From Nitriliruptorales bacterium (GTDB taxonomy: Bacteria; Actinomycetota; Nitriliruptoria; Euzebyales; Egibacteraceae), in NCBI GenBank assembly GCA_007126835.1, contig SLAO01000161.1, positions 1 to 25,944 on the forward strand: a stretch of DNA of 25,944 nt, in the 5' to 3' direction. Below are positions 1 through 8,473 of the stretch, one piece after another. Numbering within the stretch: the stretch's first letter is position 1; each line of letters opens with the position of its first letter. A model generated the notes under the pieces. The model was not told the DNA's origin. It was given only the letters and a program-made list of their open reading frames with translations, and searched no databases. Both the position numbers and the translations under genes were made by a program.

Positions 1-1206
1 CTCCTGGCCGGCCAGGGTCCGGGCCATGCGGGGGCAACGCGACTCGTGGCCGGGGCGCACCCACGTCCACGCCAGGCAGTAGGGACAGCGGGTCCCCTCC
101 CGCACGATCGGGTTGCCTTCCAGCGCTCGGGGGAGCTCGACCGGGAGGTCAGCGCACACGAAGGCCTCGAAGGCCTTCTCGGCCAGCTGCCGGTTCTCGC
201 TGGCCAGCTTCTCCAGCGCCTGCTGGGGGTTGAGGTCGGCACCCTCATCGATCAGCACCGCGAGCAGGTCCGCGGTCTCAGGGCGGGTCAGGTCGAGCCC
301 GTCGAGGCTTGCGATCTTGACCCGGTCGGGCAGGGCGACGTCGAAGCCCCGCTGCCGCCACCCCCGCCACAGGGCCAGCGCCTCGGCCCGATCGCGCTCG
401 GCCGCCTTCTCGACTTGCGCCCGGACGCGACCGTGCAATTCGTCAGCGAGATGATGGTCGCGCGCCCAGGCGAGCATCGCTCCCACATCGGGGCTGTGGA
501 GGTGGACCCGGTCGAGCAGCGCCGGCAGCTTGTCCGGGAAGCGCTCGTGGGCCATCTGCAGCGTGGCCACCGTGGCCGGCAATCGGTCGGCACCCGCAGC
601 CAGACGCTCGGACACGGCCGGTGCCAGCCTCCCGTCAGTCGCTGCGGCGGCGGCTTCGGCCAGCCAGCGCTCGTCGGGGACGTCGGGCAGCGGCACGTCG
701 AGGTCGGGTTCTCGGGAGAGGAGCGCGGACGCCACGGCGGGCCGTGCGCCGACAGCCGGCAGCATGCTGACCAGGATCTCCCGCAGCCACTGCCAGATGA
801 GGCCCTCGGCCCGCGCGATGTCCTCGGCGACGCGATCGGCGCGTCCGGACAACCCAAGGCGCACGGCGGTGTCGAGCGTTTCGCGCGCCTTGGCCAGCGC
901 TTGGGGGCGGTCGGCCAGCACAGGTCGGCACGCGTCGGGCTCGCTGCGGAACAGCTCCCAAAGGGTGAACAGGTCCCGGTAGCGCCCACTGGCCGCCGAG
1001 GCCACGAGGTGTCGGGCCAGGGCCGCGGGCCCGAGCAACGCCCCAGCCGTAACAGGGGGCAGCTCCGCGATGAGCTGCTCCCGCTGACCCCTCGGCAGCC
1101 GCGCCAGCTTGGGGTCCGGCGACTTGACGTAGTGCAGCGCTCGTTCGTTCGTGTCCCCGATGCGCCTGACGATCTCCTTGGGTGACGGTGGGGCAGTGGG
1201 GCTCAT
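1..1206 (-). CDS. Protein of unknown function with C-terminal Cys/His zinc-knuckle-like motif (partial, cut by left edge)
   Basis: I do not recognise this family. The minus-strand frame is open without a stop for all 402 codons from the ATG at 1206 to the window edge, so the C-terminus is missing. A strong Shine-Dalgarno (GAGGAGG) sits just upstream of the ATG. The protein begins MSPTAPPSPKEIVRRIGD and is mostly alanine- and leucine-rich helical sequence, with no signal peptide or membrane segment. Near residues 374-391 there is a C-x2-C-x9-H-x3-C arrangement (C374, C377, H387, C391), which suggests a small zinc-binding module. The gene follows the alpha/beta hydrolase on the same strand after a 185-bp gap that holds a short hairpin (GCGGCC-agtc-GGCCGC, 1221-1236), so it may have its own promoter. 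The plus-strand open frame over the same DNA is a shadow. Confidence 0.7.
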   Translation of the reverse strand, partial: MSPTAPPSPKEIVRRIGDTNERALHYVKSPDPKLARLPRGQREQLIAELPPVTAGALLGPAALARHLVASAASGRYRDLFTLWELFRSEPDACRPVLADRPQALAKARETLDTAVRLGLSGRADRVAEDIARAEGLIWQWLREILVSMLPAVGARPAVASALLSREPDLDVPLPDVPDERWLAEAAAAATDGRLAPAVSERLAAGADRLPATVATLQMAHERFPDKLPALLDRVHLHSPDVGAMLAWARDHHLADELHGRVRAQVEKAAERDRAEALALWRGWRQRGFDVALPDRVKIASLDGLDLTRPETADLLAVLIDEGADLNPQQALEKLASENRQLAEKAFEAFVCADLPVELPRALEGNPIVREGTRCPYCLAWTWVRPGHESRCPRMARTLAGQE

Positions 1207-1391
1207 CGGGGCCTCCTCGGGCGGCCAGTCGGCCGCTGGGTCGGGACCGTGTCTCGCGGGGGTTGGTGCCCGGCGAGGGTCGGTGGGCACGTGCATCGGC
1301 GACGGGCGTCTTCGCGTCGGAGGATAGCGGAGCCAGGCCGCGACGCACTCGCCCGCATCGATCGTGGAAGTTGGCCCTGTTGCTCAGCCAG

Positions 1392-2366
1392 CTAGCGGGG
1401 CTGCGGGGCCTGGCGCCACATCACGAGGTCATCGGCGATGGCGTCCGCGGCGTCGAGCATCGGTGTGTGTCCCCGCCCGGGATGGATCCGCAGGGTCCAG
1501 TCGGGACGGCGGGCGACCAACGCCAGCGAGGCTTCCAGGGGGATGAGCCGGTCGCGGTCGCCGTGGATGAGCAGCACGGGCAGATGCAGCTCATCGACGG
1601 CCTGCCAGACCCGGGCGCGCGCCGGACCGATGGCGTAGGCCATCGCGCTGCGGGTCGCATCCACGAGCGCGTCCGCGCTGTGGGGCATCGCTCGACGCGC
1701 TTCCATCAGCTCGATCCGTGCCTGGCGATGGGGATCCGGGAAGGTCGCAGGATCGATGCTGCACAGGCGGAGCATGCTGTCGACGTGGGCGGCGGGATCG
1801 CGGTGGTGGAGCCACCTGGCGGTCAGCACAGGACCTGCCACCGGGGTCGCCGCCACCGCGAGCTGCGTGCTGACCTCCCCGTCGGGGAAGCGGCCGGCGG
1901 GGATGGGGCCGGCGGGGGCGATCAGCGCCAACGCCTCCATGCCCGCTGGCCACCGGGACGCGAGCAGCAAGGACACCACCCCGCCCATGGAGTTGCCGAC
2001 CACGACGCAGCGTCGGCCCGGCGCGACCGTGCGCACGAACCCCTCGAGGAGTCGCACTTGCGCGGGCAGCGTGGCGCCCCCAGCTACCGGGAGCGTCAAC
2101 CCGAACCCGCTGAGGTCGGGCGCCCACACCTCGCTGGTGTCCAGGCGCTCGGCGAGGAGGGGAGCGAGGTGGGTCCAGTTCAGATGGGAGCCAGCCAAGC
2201 CGTGTACGAGCATCACGGGAGCACCGGCACCGCTGCCGGGCCAGCGTGCCGCATGGACCTCGTGGCCGCGCACGCTGGGGTCACCCCCCTCGAGCGTCAC
2301 CCAGCGGTGCGCGCCGTCGCCGAGGGGCCAACCGCCCGCATCGGTTTGTGGCACGGCCGTGGGCAC
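1392..2366 (-). CDS. Alpha/beta-fold hydrolase
   Basis: A 324-residue alpha/beta hydrolase; the substrate cannot be told. The HGLAGSH segment (about residue 55) is the oxyanion-hole motif. GNSMGG (about residue 123) is the nucleophile elbow with the catalytic Ser. The Asp of HGDRDRLIP (about residue 270) and the His of GRGHTPML (about residue 300) complete the triad. The size and a cap region between the elbow and the Asp fit the esterase, epoxide hydrolase and C-C hydrolase group. There is no signal peptide, so it should be cytoplasmic. The GTG start at 2366 directly abuts the stop codon of the LysM gene. A GGAGG lies 5 nt upstream inside that gene, so the two genes are translationally linked. 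Confidence 0.88.
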   Translation of the reverse strand: MPTAVPQTDAGGWPLGDGAHRWVTLEGGDPSVRGHEVHAARWPGSGAGAPVMLVHGLAGSHLNWTHLAPLLAERLDTSEVWAPDLSGFGLTLPVAGGATLPAQVRLLEGFVRTVAPGRRCVVVGNSMGGVVSLLLASRWPAGMEALALIAPAGPIPAGRFPDGEVSTQLAVAATPVAGPVLTARWLHHRDPAAHVDSMLRLCSIDPATFPDPHRQARIELMEARRAMPHSADALVDATRSAMAYAIGPARARVWQAVDELHLPVLLIHGDRDRLIPLEASLALVARRPDWTLRIHPGRGHTPMLDAADAIADDLVMWRQAPQPR

Positions 2367-2921
2367 CTAGTCCTCCGGGGGGATCTCCAGCACCTGGCCA
2401 ACGCGCAGAGGGTCGTCGCGTGAGAGGTTGTTGGCTTCGGCGATGAGCGTGAACTCGGCGCCGTCGCCGTAGTACTGCTCCGCGATCGTGTAGAGCGTCT
2501 CCTCGGCTTGGACCTCGTGCTCGCGGCCGGCGTCGGAGGTCTCGGCGTCCTCCCCGGCGTCGTCCTCCCCGGCGGCGTCGTCGGCCTCACTCTCGGCCTC
2601 GCTCTCGCCGTCGCCCTCGCCGTCACCCTCGTCGTTTCCAGACTCGGCTACGTCGTCGGCCTCGTCCGCGCCGTCGTCGTCGGGCGCATCCACGCCCCCA
2701 GCCTGCGCGGCCTCGAGCTCGGCCTCGAGGTCGGCGACCTCTTGCTGTAACGCGTCGCGCTCGGCGGTCAGCGCGTCGAGCTCGTCCTCGCTGGCGGCGT
2801 CCCCGGCGGTCCAGCGTCCGAGCAGGAACACGACGGCCACGCCGACCACCAGCAAGCCGATTCGGCCCCAGAGCACCCGGCCGTACCGGGCCTCCTCCTC
2901 GTACTCGTACTCGTAATCCAT
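2367..2921 (-). CDS. Acidic single-pass membrane protein with C-terminal LysM domain
   Basis: A 184-residue predicted membrane-anchored protein. A short Tyr/Glu-rich head (MDYEYEYEEEARYG) is followed by one membrane helix at about residues 18-37 (GRIGLLVVGVAVVFLLGRW). Next comes a coiled-coil-like stretch (about 45-70) and a very acidic low-complexity linker of Asp, Glu, Ala and Gly (about 75-130). A LysM domain ends the protein (about 134-184; EVQAEETLYTIAEQYYGDG to LRVGQVLEIP). LysM domains bind peptidoglycan or chitin-type glycans, so this probably tethers to the cell wall outside the membrane. I chose the ATG at 2921 because the upstream extension is not protein-like. No clear Shine-Dalgarno precedes it. 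A GATACT box 7 nt upstream leaves open a leaderless transcript. It forms an operon with the abutting hydrolase. Confidence 0.85.
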   Translation of the reverse strand: MDYEYEYEEEARYGRVLWGRIGLLVVGVAVVFLLGRWTAGDAASEDELDALTAERDALQQEVADLEAELEAAQAGGVDAPDDDGADEADDVAESGNDEGDGEGDGESEAESEADDAAGEDDAGEDAETSDAGREHEVQAEETLYTIAEQYYGDGAEFTLIAEANNLSRDDPLRVGQVLEIPPED

Positions 2922-3094
2922 GGCGCCTAGTATCCAAGACGGGGGCAATCGGCGGTGCAGCCACGGGCCCGCGTGACCGCCATCTTGACGGGTCGTGCGC
3001 TGTTCGTCCACGTGGGCCGCCGACACGGCGCTTTCGACCTGTCGCGGCAGCCGCAAAAGCCCGGCATACCGGCGAAAACTCCCTCCGTTTCGAT

Positions 3095-3110
3095 TGTGAA
3101 AGAAATCACT
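3095..3110. promoter_or_regulatory. CRP/FNR-family-type operator upstream of formaldehyde dehydrogenase
   Basis: TGTGA-AAGAAA-TCACT is a near-perfect match to the TGTGA-N6-TCACA site bound by CRP-family regulators. It is centred about 130 bp before the formaldehyde dehydrogenase start in a 311-bp non-coding region (2922-3232). It lies in a locally A/T-rich patch, unlike its GC-rich surroundings. No convincing -35/-10 pair was found downstream; TAACTA at 3143-3148 is a weak -10 candidate. The site could also act on the divergent LysM gene 174 bp away. Binding is inferred from the motif only. Confidence 0.5.
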
Positions 3111-3193
3111 TGCGCGCCAGCTCTTCCCTCCGCGGGGAGGCCTAACTAGCGTGCCTGCCACGGACCCGGGGGGCCGGTGTGTCGGCTCGCTGG

Positions 3194-3211
3194 GTCCGGT
3201 AGTGACCGGAC
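3194..3211 (+). other. Leader hairpin before formaldehyde dehydrogenase
   Basis: GTCCGGT-AGTG-ACCGGAC is a perfect 7-bp stem with a 4-nt loop. It ends 21 nt before the ATG at 3233 and just upstream of the GGAGGG ribosome binding site. It could affect mRNA stability or translation. Function is inferred from position alone. Confidence 0.4.
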
Positions 3212-3232
3212 GGACCGACGGAGGGATGTGCT

Positions 3233-4444
3233 ATGGCTGGCAATCGTGTCGTGGTGTACCAGGGTCCAGGTCAAGTCAGCGTCGAGTCGGTCGACTACCC
3301 GCGACTCGAGCTGCCCGACGACGTCGTCAACGGGATGGGTATCAAGCGCCAGGCGCCCCATGGGGTCATCCTCAAGGTCGTGGCCACGAACATCTGCGGC
3401 TCGGACCAGCACATGGTCAGGGGGCGCACCACTGCACCGGTGGGGCAGACGCTCGGCCACGAGATCACCGGTGAGGTAGTCGAAAAGGGCGACGACGTAC
3501 TGTTCCTAGAGCAGGGCGACATCGTCAGCGTGCCCTTCAACATCGCCTGCGGCCGGTGCCGCCAGTGCGAGGAGCGCCAGACCGGCATCTGCCTCAACGT
3601 CAACCCGGCCCGCCCCGGCGCGGCCTACGGCTACGTCGACATGGGCGGGTGGATCGGCGGCCAGGCGGAGTACGTCTTCGTGCCGTTCGCGGACTTCAAC
3701 GCCTTGAAGTTCCCCGACCGCGATCAGGCACTTGCGAAGATCAAGGACCTGACGATGCTGTCGGACATCTTCCCGACGGGCTATCACGGTGCGTACACGG
3801 CGGGGACGACCACCGGGTCGACGGTGTACATCGCCGGCGCGGGACCCGTGGGGCTGGCAGCGGCCACGAGTGCGCAGCTGCTCGGCGCCTCAGTCGTCAT
3901 CGTCGGCGACATGATCGAGGAGCGACTGGCGCAGGCTCGCAGCTTCGGCTGCGAGACGATCAACCTCGCCGAGCCGGGTGAGCTTCCCGACAAGGTGGCA
4001 GAGATCGTCGGCGAGCCCGAGGTCGACGCCGCGGTCGACGCGGTCGGCTTCGAGGCCCGCGGCCACGGCAAGGACGCCGGTGAACAGCCGGCGACGGTGC
4101 TCAACGACATCATGACGGTCGCGCGGGTCGGGGCTGGGCTCGGTATCCCGGGGCTGTACGTCACCGGCGACCCGGGCGGCGTCGACGAGGAAGCCAAGGT
4201 CGGCAGCCTGCGTGTCCGGCTGGGGCTCGGCTGGGCCAAGTCGCACCGGATGCAGACCGGCCAGTGCCCGGTCAAGCGCTACAACCGCGGGCTGATGAAG
4301 GCGATCCTGGCTGACAAGGTCTCGATCGCCAAGAACGTCAACGCGACGGTGATCTCGCTCGACGAGGCCACCGAGGGCTACCAGGAGTTCGACCAGGGGG
4401 CGGCGAAGAAGTTCGTCATCGACCCCCACGGCTCGATCGCGTAG
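3233..4444 (+). CDS. fdhA: Glutathione-independent, zinc- and NAD-dependent formaldehyde dehydrogenase
   Basis: A zinc-dependent medium-chain dehydrogenase that oxidises formaldehyde to formate with NAD, using a tightly held cofactor and no glutathione. The 403 residues match the length of the Pseudomonas putida type (about 400). ATNICGSDQHMVRG (about residues 51-64) holds the catalytic-zinc Cys, and GHEITGEVVE follows. CGRCRQCEERQTGIC carries the four structural-zinc cysteines. GAGPVGLAAA (about 203) is the Rossmann nucleotide loop. The long C-terminal part with WAKSHRMQTGQCPVKRYNRGLM is typical of this family rather than of ordinary alcohol dehydrogenases. A GGAGGG precedes the ATG. Formate made here is the substrate of the formate dehydrogenase encoded 236 bp downstream, so the two loci form a formaldehyde-to-CO2 route. 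A dismutase activity is known for some relatives and cannot be excluded. Confidence 0.92.
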   Translation: MAGNRVVVYQGPGQVSVESVDYPRLELPDDVVNGMGIKRQAPHGVILKVVATNICGSDQHMVRGRTTAPVGQTLGHEITGEVVEKGDDVLFLEQGDIVSVPFNIACGRCRQCEERQTGICLNVNPARPGAAYGYVDMGGWIGGQAEYVFVPFADFNALKFPDRDQALAKIKDLTMLSDIFPTGYHGAYTAGTTTGSTVYIAGAGPVGLAAATSAQLLGASVVIVGDMIEERLAQARSFGCETINLAEPGELPDKVAEIVGEPEVDAAVDAVGFEARGHGKDAGEQPATVLNDIMTVARVGAGLGIPGLYVTGDPGGVDEEAKVGSLRVRLGLGWAKSHRMQTGQCPVKRYNRGLMKAILADKVSIAKNVNATVISLDEATEGYQEFDQGAAKKFVIDPHGSIA

Positions 4445-4454
4445 CTCCTCGACC

Positions 4455-4484
4455 CGGCCGGGGCGCCGAGCCTCGCCCCGGCCG
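4455..4484 (+). terminator. Terminator-like hairpin after formaldehyde dehydrogenase
   Basis: An 11-bp perfect GC stem, CGGCCGGGGCG / CGCCCCGGCCG, with an 8-nt loop starts 10 nt after the stop codon. There is no U tract, as is common for high-GC actinobacterial terminators. It would separate formaldehyde dehydrogenase transcription from the formate dehydrogenase operon. Confidence 0.55.
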
Positions 4485-4543
4485 CGGTCCGTGGTTCCTC
4501 CTGGTGGCGGTCGTGGGAGCCGCTGCGCTTTGGATTTCACTGC

Positions 4544-4575
4544 ACCAACCCTTCCCCATTCGCGGGTGGGTTGGT
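4544..4575. repeat. Inverted repeat in the formate dehydrogenase upstream region
   Basis: ACCAACCC and GGGTTGGT form an 8-bp inverted repeat with a 16-nt spacer, about 105 bp before the formate dehydrogenase start. The 236-bp gap (4445-4680) holds this repeat and the terminator hairpin but no clear -35/-10 pair. It could be a regulator site or a second hairpin; the sequence does not decide. Confidence 0.35.
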
Positions 4576-4680
4576 ACAACACAGGCGCGGCAACAGCCGT
4601 CGCGGCACCACGACAGCTGCGCAGTGCGCACAGCGGGGTCGCAGGCGCCGGGTCGCACGCGCAAGCCTTAGGAGCGTGAC

Positions 4681-6642
4681 ATGTCCCCTCGCCACACTCG
4701 GCTGACCCACCCCCTGGTCCGCGAGCACGACGTGCTGCGGACCGCGACGTGGGACGAGGCGCTCGACCGCGCTGCGGCGGGCTTTCGTCAGACTACCGAC
4801 CAGTTCGGGCCGGCCTCGTTCGGCTTCTTCAGCTGCTCGAAGGCTTCGAACGAGCTGAACTACCTCGCGCAGAAGTTCGCCCGTTCGGTTATCGGCACCA
4901 ACAACATCGACTCGTGCAACCGCACTTGACACGCCCCTAGCGTCGTCGGTCTGGCGGCGGTGTTCGGGGCCGGTGGCGGCACCACGTCCTATGAGGAGGT
5001 CGAGCAGACCGACCTGGTCATCCTGTGGGGCTCCAACGCGCGCGAGACCCACCCGATCTTCTTCCACCACGTGCTGCAAGCCATCCACCGGGGCGCGCGC
5101 TTGCATGTGGTCGACCCCCGTCGGACGTCGTCGGCGGCATGGGCCGACTCGTGGCTCGGGCTCGAAGTCGGCAGCGACATCGCCTTGGCGAACGCGGTGG
5201 GACGCGAGATCCTGGCTCAGGGTCTGCACAACCGCACGTTCATCGAGCGGGCCACCACAGGCTTCGAGGAGTACGCCGCGGCGGTCGAGCCCTACACCCT
5301 GAAGGAAGCCGAGCGCCAGACCGGCGTGCCCGCGGAGCAGATCGCCGAGCTTGCGCACACTTACGCCACCGCGGACCGCGCGGTGCTGTGCTGGACGCTG
5401 GGCATCACCGAGCACCACAACGCCGTCGACAACGTCCGTGCGCTGATCAACCTCGCCCTGCTCACCGGGCACGTCGGGCGTTTCGGATCCGGGTTGAGCC
5501 CGTTGCGAGGCCAGAACAACGTCCAGGGCGGTGGCGACATGGGCGCCATCCCGAACAAGCTGCCGGGCTTCGTCGACGTCACCGACGACGTTGAGCGGGC
5601 TCGCTTCGAGACCGCCTACGGCACGGCCTTGCCGCCCGAGCGGGGGTGGCACCTGTCGCAGATGTTCGACGCGATGGAGCAAGGGGCGCTGCGCACCCTG
5701 TACGTCCTGGGTGAGAACCCCGCCGACAGCGAGGCCGACGCTGGGCATGCGCGCGCGCTGCTGTCGGGGCTTGATCATCTGGTGGTGCAGGACATCTTCC
5801 TGACCCGCACGGCCGAGCTCGCCGACGTGGTGCTGCCCGCGGCTGCCGACTGGTGCGAATCCGAAGGCACGGTGACCAACTCCGAGCGGCGCGTCCAGCG
5901 GCTGCGCAAAGCGCTCGACCCCCCTGGCCAGGCGCGTCCCGATCTGGAAATCCTCGCCGACGTCGCCGCTCGCCTCGGCCACGACTGGCGACCGGTGACC
6001 GCCGAAGGCGTCTGGGACGAGCTGCGAAGCCTGTCGCGGATGCACGGGGGCATGTCGTATGCCCGGCTCGACGAGCATCGCGGGCTGCGGTGGCCCTGCC
6101 CGGACGAGGACCATCCGGGCACGCAGTTCCTCCACGCCCGGCTGTGGGAGCAACCCCGCCAGGGCCCGCCCGCGGCCTTCGCCGCCGTCGAGTTCGTCCC
6201 GCCACTCGACGTCGTCGACGAGGACTATCCGTTGCGGCTGACGACGGGGCGTCGGCTGGACAGCTACAACACGGGGGTGCAAAGCGGCGGCTTCGCGTCG
6301 CCGATGCGCAAGCGCCGCGAGAGCCTGCTGCTCGCCCCCGAGGACGGGCGGCGCCTTGACCTTGCCGACGGCGAGGTCGTGCGAGTCGTCAGCCGCCGCG
6401 GGCACATCGACGCGCCGGTGGCGTTCGACCGTGCGCTGCGGCCCGGGTTGGCGTTCGCCACGCTGCACACCGCATCCGAGCTGGACACCAACGTGTTGAC
6501 CAACGACGCGTGGGACCCGAAGTCCGGCACCGCGGAGTTCAAGGCCACCGCGATCCGCGTGGAAAAGCGCGGCGCCGAGCAGCCTGGTCGTGACCCGCTC
6601 GCCGAGCCGACCGGAGGCGCCTTTGGACCTGCACCTGCGTGA
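4681..6642 (+). CDS. fdhF: Formate dehydrogenase molybdenum subunit, selenocysteine-containing, lacking the N-terminal Fe-S domain
   Basis: Catalytic subunit of an NAD-linked formate dehydrogenase (formate to CO2, probably reversible) with a bis-molybdopterin guanine dinucleotide cofactor. The reading frame runs through TGA at 4927-4929, giving 653 residues with selenocysteine at position 83. The context NNIDSCNRT-U-HAPSV is the conserved active site (Sec followed by His). After the TGA the frame continues with family sequence: DLVILWGSNARETHP, LRGQNNVQGGGDMGA, YVLGENPADSEAD, and a C-terminal dinucleotide-binding domain from about residue 520 (PLRLTTGRRLDSYNTG). The usual N-terminal [4Fe-4S] domain (CxxCxxxC) is absent. 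The protein starts at RLTHPLVRE, where that domain normally ends, and an in-frame TAG at 4669-4671 plus AGGAG 6 nt before the ATG fix this start. The missing domain is encoded at 8470-9399. Automated callers may split this gene at the TGA or start it at 4960. Confidence 0.93.
4927..4970 (+). promoter_or_regulatory. Selenocysteine TGA codon and bacterial SECIS hairpin
   Basis: The in-frame TGA is followed by a stem CGTCGTC (4941-4947), a GGTCT loop (4948-4952) and GGCGGCG (4953-4959). All seven pairs form, two of them G-U. An outer helix GCCCC (4933-4937) / GGGGC (4966-4970) closes it. The GGTCT apical loop and the 18 nt between the TGA and the loop equal those of the Escherichia coli fdhF SECIS, which binds SelB. 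This explains the apparent stop in the formate dehydrogenase gene. selA, selB, selC and selD are not in the window. Confidence 0.92.
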
Positions 6643-8473
6643 CGCCGCACCTACCGAGGCCGAGCGAGCCGCCATCGACGGGCTTCTCGAGCCTGCTTCG
6701 GCGGATTTGCAGCCCGCACCCGGCGGGGCGCACGCACGAGCGCAACGACACCTGCTGCTGCCCGCGCTGCAAGCGGTCAGTGATGCGGTGGGCTGGGTCA
6801 GCGAAGGCGCGCTGAACGAGATCTGCCGGCGGTTGACCGTGCCTCCCGCCGACGCCCACGGCGTGCTCAGCTTCTACGCGTTGCTGTCGGACCGGCCGCG
6901 GCCGGCTCGCGTGGCCCACGTCTGTGACGATCTCGCGTGCCAGACGGCGGGCGCCGAGGAACTGGCAGGAGACCTCGAAGCCCAGCTCGGCCCGGCCGGG
7001 GTGGCGTCCGACGACGGGACCGCGACGTGGGAGCGCAGCCCCTGCCTTGGCCTGTGCGACCGGGCGCCGGCGGTCTGGGCCCAGCGCGCCGGCGAGCCCG
7101 ACGCGGTGGCCGCCCCCGCGCTGGCCGACGACGTGCGCACCCTCCTCGACGGCGGGAAGCCGCCGGCCCCGCCCCCCGCGAGCCGGTCGGTGCCACAGGC
7201 AGACGACTCGGCCGGCGGAGATCTGCCGATGCTGAGACGGGTGGGCCGGGTCGACCCGGAAAGCCTCGATGCGTACCGGGCCGCGGGCGGCTTCGAGGTG
7301 CTCCGGCGCGCGGTGGATCTGGGCCCCGACGGTGTGCTGCGCGAGCTCACCGACTCCGAGCTCGCCGGGCGGGGCGGCGCGGCGTTTCCCACCGGGGTCA
7401 AGTGGCGGGCGGTGGCCACCGCTGCGGTGCGACCTCACTATGTCGTCGCCAACGCCGACGAATCCGAGCCGGGCACCTTCAAGGACCGGGTGGTCCTCGA
7501 GCAGGACCCGTTCGCGTTCATCGAGGCGATGATCATCGCCGGCTACACCACGGGCAGTGAACGCGGCTACGTGTACCTGCGCGGCGAGTACCCCCTTGCC
7601 CTGGCAAGGCTCGATTCGGCGATCGCCCAGTGCCGGGACCGGGGCCTGCTGGGCGCCGACGTCCTCGGCGCGGGGTTCGCATTCGACCTGGAGGTCCGCC
7701 GGGGCGCCGGTGCGTACATCTGCGGGGAGGAGACCGCGCTGATCGAGTCGATCGAGGGCAAGCGCGGGGAGCCGCGCAACAAGCCGCCGTTTCCGACGCA
7801 GGTGGGGCTGTTCGGGCAACCCACCGCGGTCAACAACGTCGAGACGCTGGTGGCCATCCTCGACGTGCTCGCCCGCGGCGGCCCCGAGTACGCCGCCCGC
7901 GGGTCGCCTCGCTCGTCGGGCACCAAGCTGTTCTGCGTGTCGGGCTGCGTGGCGCGCCCGGGGCTGTACGAGGTCGAGTTCGGCGTCACGGTGGCCGAGC
8001 TGCTCGAGCTCGCCGGCGGCATCGCCGACGGTGGCGAGCTCCAGGCGATCCTGCTGGGCGGAGCGGCGGGCACGTTCCTTCGGCCTGAGCAGATTGACCT
8101 GCCGCTGACGTTCGAGGACGCCCGCGAGGCCAAGCAGGCGCTCGGCTCGGGTGTCGTCATGGTGTTCGACGATCGGGTGGACCTGCCCGCCATGCTCCAG
8201 CGGATCGCGGCGTTCTTCCGTGACGAATCGTGCGGTCAGTGTGTGCCCTGCCGGGTCGGCACGGTCCGCCAGGAAGAGTCGCTGGCGCGGCTGGTCGCAG
8301 GCGGGGACCCGGTCGTGGAGGTCGGGCTCCTCGACGAGCTCGCGCGCGTGATGGCCGATGCGTCGATCTGCGGGCTGGGCCACACCGCGCCGAGCGCGCT
8401 GCGCTCGGCGATCGACCAGCAGCTGGTGCCGTGGGGCAGGCACGACCAGGCAGACGGAGAGGAGGCGCGATGA
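6623..8473 (+). CDS. NADH-dehydrogenase-like subunit of formate dehydrogenase (NuoE-NuoF fusion, FdsG-FdsB-like)
   Basis: Diaphorase subunit that passes electrons from formate to NAD. It is a fusion of a NuoE-like and a NuoF-like protein, 616 residues from the TTG start. The N-terminal part (about 1-170) has the [2Fe-2S] pattern C-x4-C (VCDDLAC, 101/106) and C-x3-C (CLGLC, 141/145). After a Pro/Ala linker (about 175-200), the NuoF-like part carries GRGGAAFPTGVKW (about 249) and YICGEETALIESIEG for FMN/NADH binding. It ends with SCGQCVPCRVGT plus a later ICGLG for a [4Fe-4S] cluster. I chose TTG at 6623 because GGAGG lies 5 nt before it. A GTG at 6590 is an alternative giving 627 residues. The start overlaps the preceding gene by 20 bp, and the stop overlaps the next start (ATGA), so the operon is translationally coupled. 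Confidence 0.9.
   Translation: MDLHLRDAAPTEAERAAIDGLLEPASADLQPAPGGAHARAQRHLLLPALQAVSDAVGWVSEGALNEICRRLTVPPADAHGVLSFYALLSDRPRPARVAHVCDDLACQTAGAEELAGDLEAQLGPAGVASDDGTATWERSPCLGLCDRAPAVWAQRAGEPDAVAAPALADDVRTLLDGGKPPAPPPASRSVPQADDSAGGDLPMLRRVGRVDPESLDAYRAAGGFEVLRRAVDLGPDGVLRELTDSELAGRGGAAFPTGVKWRAVATAAVRPHYVVANADESEPGTFKDRVVLEQDPFAFIEAMIIAGYTTGSERGYVYLRGEYPLALARLDSAIAQCRDRGLLGADVLGAGFAFDLEVRRGAGAYICGEETALIESIEGKRGEPRNKPPFPTQVGLFGQPTAVNNVETLVAILDVLARGGPEYAARGSPRSSGTKLFCVSGCVARPGLYEVEFGVTVAELLELAGGIADGGELQAILLGGAAGTFLRPEQIDLPLTFEDAREAKQALGSGVVMVFDDRVDLPAMLQRIAAFFRDESCGQCVPCRVGTVRQEESLARLVAGGDPVVEVGLLDELARVMADASICGLGHTAPSALRSAIDQQLVPWGRHDQADGEEAR

Noticed and set aside
46..1185. 379-residue plus-strand open frame
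   Set aside because: It is the opposite strand of the minus-strand gene from 1206, which has a good ribosome site and a zinc-knuckle motif. The plus frame is Arg/Gly/Gln-rich shadow sequence.
4681..4929. Stand-alone 82-residue protein, or pseudogene, ending at TGA 4927
   Set aside because: The frame continues with conserved formate dehydrogenase sequence and the TGA is at the selenocysteine position with a SECIS hairpin, so it is one gene.
4537..6675. 712-residue minus-strand open frame
   Set aside because: Antisense shadow of the formate dehydrogenase gene, common in high-GC DNA; no protein-family sequence in it.
6539..8443. 634-residue minus-strand open frame
   Set aside because: Antisense shadow of the NuoE-NuoF fusion, with no recognisable motif.
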